A DNA stretch of 11,016 bases from Giesbergeria sp. (GTDB lineage: Bacteria; Pseudomonadota; Gammaproteobacteria; Burkholderiales; Burkholderiaceae_C), in assembly GCA_017987055.1 (NCBI GenBank), contig JAGNUJ010000049.1:1-11016 (forward strand), in the 5' to 3' direction. The stretch's first letter is position 1, and the number at the start of each line of letters is the position of its first letter. The notes under the pieces are model-generated. The model had not been told where the DNA came from. It worked only from the letters and a program-made list of their open reading frames with translations, and did not search any database. The position numbers and the translations under genes were made by a program. Positions 1 through 6,369 of the stretch are shown one piece after another.

Positions 1-99
1 CGTTTGCAGTTAGTTTTTTGAATGCAGATTTACGAGCGCCAATCAAGCTCGACATGCACCACGCCGATTCCGAACCCACGTCGAAACCAGGGCAGCCCC
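1..99 (-). ncRNA. ssrA: tmRNA (transfer-messenger RNA), 5' part, cut by window edge
   Basis: tmRNA rescues ribosomes stalled on broken mRNAs by acting first as a tRNA and then as a short mRNA for a degradation tag. Read on the minus strand from 99, the sequence begins GGGGCTGCCCTGG followed by TTCGACGTGGG, matching the conserved tmRNA 5' end (acceptor strand, then the D-loop-like part). Next come GGTGCATGTCGAGC and GCTCGTAAATC, which match the helix 2 and pseudoknot 1 region of proteobacterial tmRNAs. The last bases before the edge are ACTAACTGCAAACG. By analogy with E. coli, GCA (7-5) is the resume codon (Ala) and AAC (4-2) is Asn, the start of an AN(D)-type tag. The rest of the tag, the other pseudoknots and the 3' CCA end lie outside the window. 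The 5' end is placed by homology and could be off by one or two bases. Confidence 0.93.
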
Positions 100-109
100 T
101 AAGCCTGCT

Positions 110-136
110 ATCTTAGGCGATATGCAGCAATTGCAA
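110..136 (-). promoter_or_regulatory. Possible ssrA promoter overlapping the gph 3' end
   Basis: On the minus strand TTGCAA (136-131) lies 15 nt before TAAGAT (115-110), which ends 10 nt before the tmRNA 5' end. The first three bases of TAAGAT are the gph stop codon. Spacing is short for sigma-70 and the match is partial, so this is a weak candidate. Read-through from gph followed by RNase processing is the alternative. Confidence 0.28.
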
Positions 137-790
137 TAGGGCCAGCGGAGATTTAATTTCTGCCTGTGCGCCCCATTGCGCAATATTTGTTTCAGCCCCA
201 AGGTAGCCATAAGTAGCAGCGACAGTCGCCATGCCAGCTGCACGCCCCGCAACAATGTCGCGCTCATCGTCGCCAACATAGATGCATTGCGCTGCCAGCA
301 ACCCCAAACACGCTACAGCTTCCAGCAATGGCGCTGGATGGGGCTTGGCGTGCGGCGTAGTGTCGCCACTAACAATGGCACCAGCGCTAGCAAATAACGG
401 AATGCTGCGTACCAAAGGATCCGTAAACCGAGCTGACTTATTGGTAACAATGCCCCAAGCAAGATCACGCTGCACCAAAGTTTGAATCAGCTCAGCCACC
501 CCATCAAACACCAAGGTTTGCTGCGTCATACATGCTTCGTAATTAGCAAAAAATTCTTCGCGCAAAACGGGAAAATCAGGATGTTCAGGCGCGATACCAA
601 AAGCCTCTCCCAACATACCACGCGCTCCAGCGCCAGCCAACGGACGATAACAGGACAACGGCAGCGAGGGTAAGCCACGGTCGGTGCGCATTTTGTCAAC
701 GGCAGCGCCCAAATCAGGGGCGCTATCAATCAAAGTACCGTCTAAATCGAACAGCACTGCACGGATATCAGCAAACATCGACGCGCTCAT
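113..790 (-). CDS. gph: HAD-superfamily phosphatase: phosphoglycolate phosphatase or MurNAc-6-phosphate phosphatase (MupP-like)
   Basis: A 225-residue cytosolic HAD subfamily IA phosphatase. Visible motifs are DLDGT at 15-19 (nucleophile D15, acid/base D17), VTNK at 115-118 (motif II Thr116), Lys149 in HAKPHP (motif III) and GDDERD at 173-178 (motif IV, metal-binding acids). The cap domain lies between residues 20 and 100. Genes here are usually called gph, hydrolysing 2-phosphoglycolate. However, the cap stretch GARGM, the VTNK..RF pattern, the GDDxRD form of motif IV and the linkage to ubiG resemble, from memory, Pseudomonas MupP, which dephosphorylates MurNAc-6-phosphate in cell-wall recycling. 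The substrate is therefore unsettled. The ATG start at 790 directly follows the ubiG stop (TGA-ATG), with no clear Shine-Dalgarno, suggesting translational coupling. An ATG at Met5 is an alternative start. Confidence 0.9.
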   Translation of the reverse strand: MSASMFADIRAVLFDLDGTLIDSAPDLGAAVDKMRTDRGLPSLPLSCYRPLAGAGARGMLGEAFGIAPEHPDFPVLREEFFANYEACMTQQTLVFDGVAELIQTLVQRDLAWGIVTNKSARFTDPLVRSIPLFASAGAIVSGDTTPHAKPHPAPLLEAVACLGLLAAQCIYVGDDERDIVAGRAAGMATVAATYGYLGAETNIAQWGAQAEIKSPLALLQLLHIA

Positions 791-1501
791 TCACAAAGGG
801 CGGCGAGTAGCCAGAAGATAATTTACGCTGGTGTCAGCATTGAGCCAGTAACGACGGGTGACAGGGTTGTATTGCAGTCCACGCGTATGCAAGATATCCA
901 GCTGCGCCGAGCGGCAGCTCAATGCTAATTCGCTAGGGCGAATAAATTTGGCGTATTCATGGGTACCGCGCGGCAACATGCCAAGCACATATTCCGCACC
1001 CACAATGGCCAGCATGAAAGCTTTGGCATTGCGGTTGATGGTCGAAAAGAACACCCAACCACCGGGCTTGACCAATTGCGCACAGGCACGAACCACCGAG
1101 TCCGGGTCAGGCACATGCTCTAGCATTTCCATGCAAGTCACAGTATCGAAGCTAGCGGGCTGCTCAGCAGCCAAGGTCTCTACGCTGACTTCGCGGTATT
1201 CGACATGCGGGGTTTGTGCTTCCAAAGCGTGCAACTGTGCCACGCGCAGGGCTTTGGTCGATAAATCAATCCCTAAAGGGTAGGCACCTTGGCGTGCCAT
1301 AGAGTCCGTCAAAATACCGCCACCACAGCCCACGTCCAACACGCGCTGATCTTTAAGTGGCGATAGCGTATTAATCCACTCCAGGCGCAAGGGGTTGATT
1401 TGATGAAGAGGGCGAAATTCACTCTCAGGATCCCACCAACGATGGGCTAGCTCAGAAAATTTAGCCAGTTCGGCTGGATCGGCATTAACAGCTTGGTTCA
1501 T
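791..1501 (-). CDS. ubiG: Ubiquinone biosynthesis O-methyltransferase UbiG
   Basis: SAM-dependent O-methyltransferase that carries out both O-methylation steps of ubiquinone synthesis (2-polyprenyl-6-hydroxyphenol and 3-demethylubiquinol substrates), at the inner face of the cytoplasmic membrane. The 236-residue product starts MNQAVNADPAELAKF and contains the UbiG signature RWWDPESEFRPLHQINPLRL at about 21-40. The SAM-binding glycine loop VLDVGCGGG is at 54-62, CMEMLEHVPDP at about 123-133, and VKPGGWVFFST at about 144-154. Length is close to E. coli UbiG (240). I chose ATG at 1501 because the protein then begins like its homologues. Two in-frame TTG codons (1510 and 1507) lie closer to the AAGAGA ribosome-binding-like sequence and could add three or two residues. 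It is downstream of the ompA terminator and its stop abuts the phosphatase start, so the two are probably cotranscribed. Confidence 0.95.
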   Translation of the reverse strand: MNQAVNADPAELAKFSELAHRWWDPESEFRPLHQINPLRLEWINTLSPLKDQRVLDVGCGGGILTDSMARQGAYPLGIDLSTKALRVAQLHALEAQTPHVEYREVSVETLAAEQPASFDTVTCMEMLEHVPDPDSVVRACAQLVKPGGWVFFSTINRNAKAFMLAIVGAEYVLGMLPRGTHEYAKFIRPSELALSCRSAQLDILHTRGLQYNPVTRRYWLNADTSVNYLLATRRPL

Positions 1502-1547
1502 GGGCAACAATTGTCTCTTATGGACGTACTCAGTAAACAGCAGACGT

Positions 1548-1574
1548 AAAAAAACCCCGCTAACGGGGTTTTTT
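1548..1574 (-). terminator. Rho-independent terminator of ompA, near-symmetric
   Basis: On the minus strand, A6 is followed by the stem CCCCG, loop TTAG, stem CGGGG and T7 (1554-1548). It lies 15 nt after the ompA stop and before ubiG. The flanking A and T runs extend the stem, so it could also stop transcription from the other strand, though no plus-strand gene ends here. Confidence 0.93.
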
Positions 1575-1588
1575 CGGTAATGAGAAGA

Positions 1589-2221
1589 TTACTTAGCAGC
1601 GGCGCGGGTACCGACCACTTCGATTTCTACGCGGCGGTTCTTAGCGCGACCTTCTTTGGTCTTGTTGTCAGCTACTGGCTGCTTTTCGCCCTTGCCTTCG
1701 GTGTAGACGCGATTCTTTTCAATGCCCTTGGACACCAAGTAGGCTTTAACAGCTTCGGAGCGACGCATTGACAGCTTTTGGTTGTACGCATCGCTACCGA
1801 CGGAGTCGGTGTGACCCACGGCAATGACGACTTCCAGATCGATGTCTTTGATTTTAGTGGTCAGGTCATCCAGCTTGGCTTTACCTTCTGGCTTGAGCAC
1901 CGACTTGTCAAAGTCGAAAAATGCGTCAGCAGCGAAAGTGACTTTGCTAGCCACTGCTGGAGCTGGAGCTGGAGCTGGAGCCGGGGCGGCAGCTGGAGCA
2001 GCGGCTGGAGCAGCGGCAACAGGAGCTGCCAGAGCGCCGTCGCAACCGGGAGCTGCCGTAGCAGGCGTCCAGTTGGCATCGCGCCAGCACAGCTCATTGG
2101 TGCCGTTCTTCCAGACCAACTCATTGGTGCCGTTTTTCCAGTTATCAATAGTCTGTGCACCAGCCGCAGTTGCGAGCGCAGCAGAGGCAAACAACATCGC
2201 CACTTTGTTCAATTTTTTCAT
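1589..2221 (-). CDS. ompA: OmpA-family periplasmic/outer-membrane-associated peptidoglycan-binding protein
   Basis: A 210-residue exported protein. Residues 1-22 form a Sec signal peptide (MKKLNK, hydrophobic core, AGA cleavage site before Gln23). Mature residues 28-44 carry two copies of WKNGTNEL, followed by Cys45 and Cys60, which could form a disulfide. A Pro-Ala linker spans about 65-91. The OmpA-like domain (about 93-205) has FFDFDKSVLKPEGK, GHTDSVGSDAYNQKLSMRR and the terminal NRRVEIEV; the Asp of TD and the Arg of SMRR match the residues that bind diaminopimelate in OmpA. At 210 residues against about 346 in E. coli OmpA, there is no room for an 8-strand barrel, and there is no lipobox, so the outer-membrane anchor is unclear. 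The ATG at 2221 is preceded by a strong GAGGAG, which settles the start; the reading frame stays open 36 codons upstream, but that part is not protein-like. Confidence 0.93.
   Translation of the reverse strand: MKKLNKVAMLFASAALATAAGAQTIDNWKNGTNELVWKNGTNELCWRDANWTPATAAPGCDGALAAPVAAAPAAAPAAAPAPAPAPAPAVASKVTFAADAFFDFDKSVLKPEGKAKLDDLTTKIKDIDLEVVIAVGHTDSVGSDAYNQKLSMRRSEAVKAYLVSKGIEKNRVYTEGKGEKQPVADNKTKEGRAKNRRVEIEVVGTRAAAK
1956..1979 (-). repeat. Hexanucleotide tandem repeat encoding the Pro-Ala linker
   Basis: Four exact copies of GCTGGA on the plus strand (TCCAGC on the coding strand), with degenerate continuation to about 2034. Each unit adds one Ala-Pro pair, so copy-number slippage would change linker length without shifting the frame. 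Confidence 0.85.
2093..2140 (-). repeat. 27-bp tandem duplication in ompA (two WKNGTNEL units)
   Basis: A 21-base block at 2093-2113 recurs at 2120-2140 with one mismatch, giving a period of 27 bp or nine codons. It encodes the doubled WKNGTNEL just after the signal peptide. Near-identity at DNA level suggests a recent duplication or selection to keep both copies. Confidence 0.9.
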
Positions 2222-2244
2222 GGTTCTCCTCATGGGGAAAAAGC

Positions 2245-2259
2245 CGCAGCCGCGCTGCG
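2245..2259 (-). promoter_or_regulatory. Hairpin with short T run in the ompA leader
   Basis: On the minus strand CGCAGC and GCTGCG form a perfect 6-bp stem around a GCG loop, followed by GC and five T (2242-2238), ending about 16 nt before the ompA start and just before its Shine-Dalgarno. It could stabilise the mRNA, or act as a weak attenuator. Function is inferred only. Confidence 0.5.
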
Positions 2260-2341
2260 AATTAAGAACGTCGTCAGTGACCATCACCAAAAACGCTAAT
2301 TTGATTGTGCCATACGTAACCTGACGCACAGGCTCTGCAGC

Positions 2342-2359
2342 GTCCTACAGCCGTAGGAC
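2342..2359. promoter_or_regulatory. Perfect inverted repeat in the ompA-gyrA divergent region
   Basis: GTCCTAC (2342-2348) and GTAGGAC (2353-2359) are exact inverted copies around AGCC. The site is about 120 nt upstream of ompA and 87 nt upstream of gyrA, a suitable place for an operator serving one or both genes. No T run follows on either strand, so it is not a typical terminator. The binding factor is unknown. Confidence 0.5.
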
Positions 2360-2410
2360 AAAAGCCTAATTAGACTGATGTGTTGCGCAGTCGCTACAAG
2401 CGCTTAGGCC

Positions 2411-2416
2411 TAAAAT
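2411..2416 (+). promoter_or_regulatory. Probable -10 box of gyrA
   Basis: TAAAAT (5 of 6 to consensus) ends 29 nt before the gyrA ATG. No good -35 sits at normal spacing; the nearest TTG-type hexamer (TTGCGC, 2383-2388) is 22 nt away. Confidence 0.38.
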
Positions 2417-2445
2417 GAACCTCCCTTGCTGCACTTGCCATCGAC

Positions 2446-5139
2446 ATGACCCAGTTTGCCAAAGAAACCCTGCCCATCAGCCTTGAAGAAGAGATGCGCC
2501 GCAGCTACCTAGATTACGCCATGAGCGTCATCGTGGGTCGGGCGCTGCCAGATGCGCGTGATGGTTTGAAACCCGTGCATCGGCGCGTGCTGTTTGCCAT
2601 GCACGAGCTCAACAACGATTGGAACCGCCCGTACAAAAAATCGGCGCGTATTGTGGGCGACGTGATTGGTAAATACCACCCGCACGGCGACATCGCGGTC
2701 TACGACACGATTGTGCGCATGGCGCAAGATTTTTCGTTGCGCCATATGTTGGTCGATGGCCAAGGCAACTTCGGCTCGGTCGACGGGGACAACGCAGCCG
2801 CAATGCGCTATACCGAAATTCGTTTGGCCAAAATCGCCCACGAAATGCTCGGCGACATCGACAAAGAAACTGTCGACTTCGGCCCCAACTACGACGGCAG
2901 CGAAAAAGAGCCGCTGGTTTTGCCAAGCAAATTGCCCAACCTGCTGGTCAATGGCTCGTCTGGCATTGCCGTTGGCATGGCGACGAATATTCCGCCGCAC
3001 AACCTCAATGAAGTGGTAAACGCCTGCCTGCACATGCTGGCACACCCCGAAGTCACCATCGACGAGTTGATGGAGATCATTCCGGCGCCCGACTTCCCGA
3101 CTGCCGGCATCATCTACGGCATCACCGGCGTGAAAGACGGCTACCGCACCGGGCGCGGCCGCGTCATCATGCGCGCCAAATGCCATTTTGAAGACATCGA
3201 CCGCGGCCAGCGCCAAGCCATCATCGTGGATGAGCTGCCGTACCAGGTCAACAAAAAAACGTTGCAAGAACGCATTGCCGAGCTGGTGCACGAGAAAAAA
3301 CTCGAAGGCATCAGCCACATTCAGGACGAGTCGGACAAGTCCGGCATGCGCTTGGTGATTGAGCTCAAGCGCGGCGAAGTGCCTGAAGTGGTGCTGAACA
3401 ACTTGTACAAGCAAACCCAGCTGCAAGACTCCTTTGGCATGAACATGGTGGCGCTGATCGACGGCCAGCCGCGTTTGTGCGATTTAAAGACGCTGATCAG
3501 CGTCTTTTTGCAGCACCGCCGCGAAGTGGTCACGCGCCGCACCGTGTTTGAGCTGCGCAAGGCGCGCGACCGCGGCCACGTCCTCGAAGGCTTGGCAGTG
3601 GCGCTGGCGAACATTGACGAATTCATCGCCATCATCCGCAACGCCCCGACCCCACCGGTCGCCAAAAGCGCGCTGATGTCCAGCAGCTGGGACAGTGCGC
3701 TGGTGCGCGAGATGCTGACCCGCACCCGCGCCGATGGCGGCGCCATCCAAGCCGACGATTACCGCCCCGAAGGGCTGGAGCGCGAGTTCGGCATGGGCCA
3801 AGACAGCCTCTACCGCCTGTCCGACACCCAAGCGCAAGAGATTTTGCAGATGCGCCTGCAACGCCTCACCGGCTTGGAGCAAGACAAAATCGTTGCGGAA
3901 TACAAAGAGGTGATGGCGGTCATCGAAGACCTGCTGACCATCCTCGCCACGCCAGAGCGCGTCTCCTCCATCATTGGTAGCGAGCTCAACACCATCAAGT
4001 CTGAGTTTGGCAACAGCAAACTCGGTGCCCGGCGCAGCTTGGTCGAATACAGCGCGCAAGACTTGTCCACCGAAGACCTGATCACACCCACCGACATGGT
4101 GGTCACGCTCAGCCACACCGGCTATATCAAGAGCCAGCCGTTGTCCGAATACCGCGCGCAAAAGCGCGGCGGGCGCGGCAAACAAGCCACGGCGACCAAA
4201 GAGGACGACTGGATTGACCAGCTGTTCATCGCCAACACGCACGACTACATCCTGTGCTTCTCCAATCGCGGCCGCCTGTACTGGCTCAAGGTCTGGGAAG
4301 TGCCGGCAGGTTCACGTGGTTCGCGCGGTCGCCCGATTGTCAACATGTTCCCGCTGCAAGAAGGCGAAAAAATCAACGTGGTGTTGCCGCTGACCGGCGA
4401 CATGCGCACCTTCCCGTCAGACCACTATGTGTTCATGGCAACGCGCATGGGCACCGTGAAAAAGACGGCGCTGGCCGAGTTCTCCAACCCGCGCAAGATC
4501 GGCATCATCGCCATCAACTTGGACGAAGGCGACCAGCTGATTGGCGCGGCGATTACTGACGGCCAACACGACGTGATGCTGTTCTCAGACGGCGGCAAGG
4601 CGGTGCGCTTTGACGAGAACGACGTGCGCTCTTTGGGACGCAACACCCGTGGCGTGCGCGGCATGAACTTGGAAGAACACCAAAGCGTCATCGCCATGCT
4701 AGTGGCCGAGGACGAAGAACAAAGCGTGCTCACCGCCACAGAAAACGGCTACGGCAAACGCACCAACATTGCCGAATACACCCGCCACGGCCGCGGCACC
4801 AAGGGCATGATCGCTATCCAGCAAACCGGACGCAATGGCAAAGTGGTTGCCGCGACCTTGGTGCATGCCGATGACGAAATCATGCTGATCACTGACCGTG
4901 GTGTGCTGGTGCGCACCCGCGTCAGTGAGATCCGCGAACTCGGCCGCGCCACCCAAGGCGTGACGCTGATTGCACTGGACGAAGGTGCCAAACTCAGCGG
5001 CCTGCAGCGCATCGTCGAAAACGACGCCAACGTGGCCAACACAGACGCCGCCGCAGAAGACGACGAGGACAGCGCAAATCTTCCTGCAGACGCAGACGCA
5101 TCAGCAGCTCCAGACACCCCTGAAGCGCCTGACGCCTAA
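2446..5139 (+). CDS. gyrA: DNA gyrase subunit A
   Basis: Subunit A of the type IIA topoisomerase that introduces negative supercoils, acting as A2B2 with GyrB. At 897 residues it is slightly longer than E. coli GyrA (875). The N-terminal winged-helix/tower core contains the quinolone-determining region, with Ala67, Gly81, Asp82 and Asp87 as in E. coli, and the catalytic Tyr122 in AMRYTE. Residue 83, Ser in E. coli, is Ile here (ATC at 2692-2694), a residue seen in quinolone-resistant alleles of other bacteria. The GyrA box QKRGGRG (572-578), needed for DNA wrapping, opens the C-terminal pinwheel domain. The last 40 or so residues are an acidic Asp/Glu/Ala/Pro tail, as in many gyrases. The start agrees with the family N-terminus ([20 protein letters not shown]), although no strong Shine-Dalgarno is seen. 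It is transcribed divergently from ompA and followed by a hairpin. Confidence 0.99.
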   Translation: MTQFAKETLPISLEEEMRRSYLDYAMSVIVGRALPDARDGLKPVHRRVLFAMHELNNDWNRPYKKSARIVGDVIGKYHPHGDIAVYDTIVRMAQDFSLRHMLVDGQGNFGSVDGDNAAAMRYTEIRLAKIAHEMLGDIDKETVDFGPNYDGSEKEPLVLPSKLPNLLVNGSSGIAVGMATNIPPHNLNEVVNACLHMLAHPEVTIDELMEIIPAPDFPTAGIIYGITGVKDGYRTGRGRVIMRAKCHFEDIDRGQRQAIIVDELPYQVNKKTLQERIAELVHEKKLEGISHIQDESDKSGMRLVIELKRGEVPEVVLNNLYKQTQLQDSFGMNMVALIDGQPRLCDLKTLISVFLQHRREVVTRRTVFELRKARDRGHVLEGLAVALANIDEFIAIIRNAPTPPVAKSALMSSSWDSALVREMLTRTRADGGAIQADDYRPEGLEREFGMGQDSLYRLSDTQAQEILQMRLQRLTGLEQDKIVAEYKEVMAVIEDLLTILATPERVSSIIGSELNTIKSEFGNSKLGARRSLVEYSAQDLSTEDLITPTDMVVTLSHTGYIKSQPLSEYRAQKRGGRGKQATATKEDDWIDQLFIANTHDYILCFSNRGRLYWLKVWEVPAGSRGSRGRPIVNMFPLQEGEKINVVLPLTGDMRTFPSDHYVFMATRMGTVKKTALAEFSNPRKIGIIAINLDEGDQLIGAAITDGQHDVMLFSDGGKAVRFDENDVRSLGRNTRGVRGMNLEEHQSVIAMLVAEDEEQSVLTATENGYGKRTNIAEYTRHGRGTKGMIAIQQTGRNGKVVAATLVHADDEIMLITDRGVLVRTRVSEIRELGRATQGVTLIALDEGAKLSGLQRIVENDANVANTDAAAEDDEDSANLPADADASAAPDTPEAPDA
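3486..3509 (+). other. Perfect 22-nt palindrome with T run inside gyrA
   Basis: The arms AAAGACGCTGA (3486-3496) and TCAGCGTCTTT (3497-3507) are exact reverse complements, and two more T follow, making a run of five (3505-3509). As RNA this forms an 8-bp stem with a TGATCA loop and a U tract, the shape of a weak intrinsic terminator, in sense orientation within codons for DLKTLISVF. Confidence 0.6.
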
Positions 5140-5150
5140 CGCGCCCGCCC

Positions 5151-5174
5151 TGCCCGCTCTTCACCGAGCGGGCA
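5151..5174 (+). terminator. Hairpin after gyrA, likely terminator
   Basis: TGCCCGCTC (5151-5159) and GAGCGGGCA (5166-5174) pair perfectly over 9 bp around a TTCACC loop, 11 nt after the gyrA stop. Only scattered T residues follow (ATTACTATTA), so termination may be partial or the hairpin may protect the mRNA 3' end. Confidence 0.6.
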
Positions 5175-5182
5175 ATTACTAT

Positions 5183-5243
5183 TAAATTAATAGCTGCTAG
5201 CGCATGTATCTATTGGGCTAGAGGCACTTTTCACTATAAATTA
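5183..5243. repeat. Short dispersed-type repeat between gyrA and serC
   Basis: An AT-rich element containing ATAGCTGCTAGCGC (5190-5203), then GGGCTAGAGGC (5214-5224). It has a degenerate inverted structure (CTAGC ... GCTAG). The block resembles a short intergenic repeat I recall from Comamonadaceae chromosomes, and a related block occurs inside aroA at 9195-9230 with near-identical spacing. It overlaps the candidate serC promoter. Confidence 0.6.
5213..5240 (+). promoter_or_regulatory. Candidate serC promoter, possibly giving a leaderless mRNA
   Basis: TATAAA (5235-5240) is a 5-of-6 -10 box, with TTGGGC (5213-5218) 16 nt upstream as a poor -35. The -10 ends only 7 nt before the serC ATG, so the transcript would start at or beside the start codon. 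No Shine-Dalgarno is visible before serC, which fits that. Confidence 0.5.
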
Positions 5244-5247
5244 CACC

Positions 5248-6357
5248 ATGCAACGCCCTTACAACTTCTCCGCCGGCCCGGCGGCCATTCCCGCTGAGGT
5301 TTTAGAGCAAGCTGCAGCCGAGATGCTCGACTGGCACGGCTGCGGCATGGGCGTGATGGAAATGAGCCACCGCGGCAAAGAATTCGTCTCTATCTGCGAG
5401 CAGGCCGAAGCCGATCTGCGCGAGCTGCTGGCAGTGCCCGCGCAGTTCAAAATTTTGTTCATGCAAGGCGGCGGTCTGGCTGAAAACGCCATCGTGCCGA
5501 TGAACCTGTCGCGCGCGGCCACGGTGGACTTTGTCGTCACCGGCAGCTGGAGCCAAAAATCCTACAAAGAAGCGCGCAAATACGCGGCCGAAGTGAACTT
5601 GGTGGCTTCGGGCGAGGACAGCGGCTTTATCACCCTGCCCGACCCGGCGCACTGGCAGCCCAGCCGCGGTGCCAGCTATCTGCACCTTTGCAGCAACGAA
5701 ACCATCCACGGTGTCGAATTTCACGAGCTGCCCGACTTAAAAGCGCTGGGCTGTGATGCACCGCTGGTGATTGATTTCTCGTCCCACGTCGCCTCGCGCC
5801 CGGTGGACTGGTCGCGCGTTGGCTTGGCCTTTGGCGGTGCGCAAAAGAACATCGGTCCTGCCGGCCTGACCATCGTCATCGTGCGCGAAGACTTACTGGG
5901 TCACGCGCTGGCGATTTGCCCCAGCGCCTTCAATTACAAAATCGTCGCCGAGCACGGCTCGATGTACAACACGCCGCCAACTTGGGGCATTTACATCGCC
6001 GGCCTGACATTCCAATGGCTCAAGCGCCAGCGCGAAGGCGACGCCACTGGCGTAGCAGCAATGGAACTGCGCAACATCGCCAAGGCCGAACTGCTCTACA
6101 ACGCCATCGACCAGTCGCCGTTCTACTTCAACAAAGTGGCGGCCAACTGCCGCTCGCGCATGAACATTCCGTTCTTCTTGCGCGACGAATTCCGCAACGA
6201 AGCCTTCTTGGCCGGCGCTAAAGAGCGCGGTCTGTTGCAGCTCAAAGGCCACAAATCGGTCGGCGGGATGCGCGCCAGCCTGTACAACGCCATGCCGCTG
6301 GCCGGTGTCGAAGCGCTGGTCGCCTACATGCAAGAGTTTGCGCAGCCGCACCTTTGA
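5248..6357 (+). CDS. serC: Phosphoserine aminotransferase
   Basis: PLP-dependent class V aminotransferase that converts 3-phosphohydroxypyruvate and glutamate to O-phosphoserine and 2-oxoglutarate; it also transaminates the 4-phosphohydroxythreonine precursor in the pyridoxal phosphate pathway. Cytosolic, normally a dimer. The 369 residues (E. coli 362) begin with the family signature [11 protein letters not shown]. The PLP Schiff-base lysine is Lys200 in [11 protein letters not shown], and the C-terminal [18 protein letters not shown] loop is intact. The ATG at 5248 is fixed by the conserved N-terminus and has no Shine-Dalgarno, only a -10-like box just upstream. It is the first gene of the aromatic/serine cluster; pheA starts 12 nt after its stop, so the two are almost surely cotranscribed. 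Confidence 0.98.
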   Translation: MQRPYNFSAGPAAIPAEVLEQAAAEMLDWHGCGMGVMEMSHRGKEFVSICEQAEADLRELLAVPAQFKILFMQGGGLAENAIVPMNLSRAATVDFVVTGSWSQKSYKEARKYAAEVNLVASGEDSGFITLPDPAHWQPSRGASYLHLCSNETIHGVEFHELPDLKALGCDAPLVIDFSSHVASRPVDWSRVGLAFGGAQKNIGPAGLTIVIVREDLLGHALAICPSAFNYKIVAEHGSMYNTPPTWGIYIAGLTFQWLKRQREGDATGVAAMELRNIAKAELLYNAIDQSPFYFNKVAANCRSRMNIPFFLRDEFRNEAFLAGAKERGLLQLKGHKSVGGMRASLYNAMPLAGVEALVAYMQEFAQPHL

Positions 6358-6369
6358 ATAGAAAAAACG

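Noticed and set aside
1502..1547. Promoter for ubiG between the ompA terminator and ubiG
   Set aside because: No pair of -35 and -10 boxes at acceptable spacing could be found, though some promoter or read-through must exist.
2093..2140. Spaced direct repeats that might suggest a CRISPR array
   Set aside because: Only two units with a 27-bp period, in frame within ompA and encoding a duplicated peptide.
2222..2329. N-terminal extension of ompA by 36 codons
   Set aside because: The signal peptide and a strong GAGGAG site fix the start at 2221; the extension does not resemble a protein and would bury the signal peptide.
2509..3426. Long open frame (305 codons) antisense to gyrA
   Set aside because: It mirrors gyrA codon bias in GC-rich DNA; the translation is His/Val/Asp-rich with no recognisable domain, while gyrA is certain.
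3484..4242. Second long antisense frame (252 codons) in gyrA
   Set aside because: Same shadow effect, low-complexity composition and no ribosome-binding site of note.
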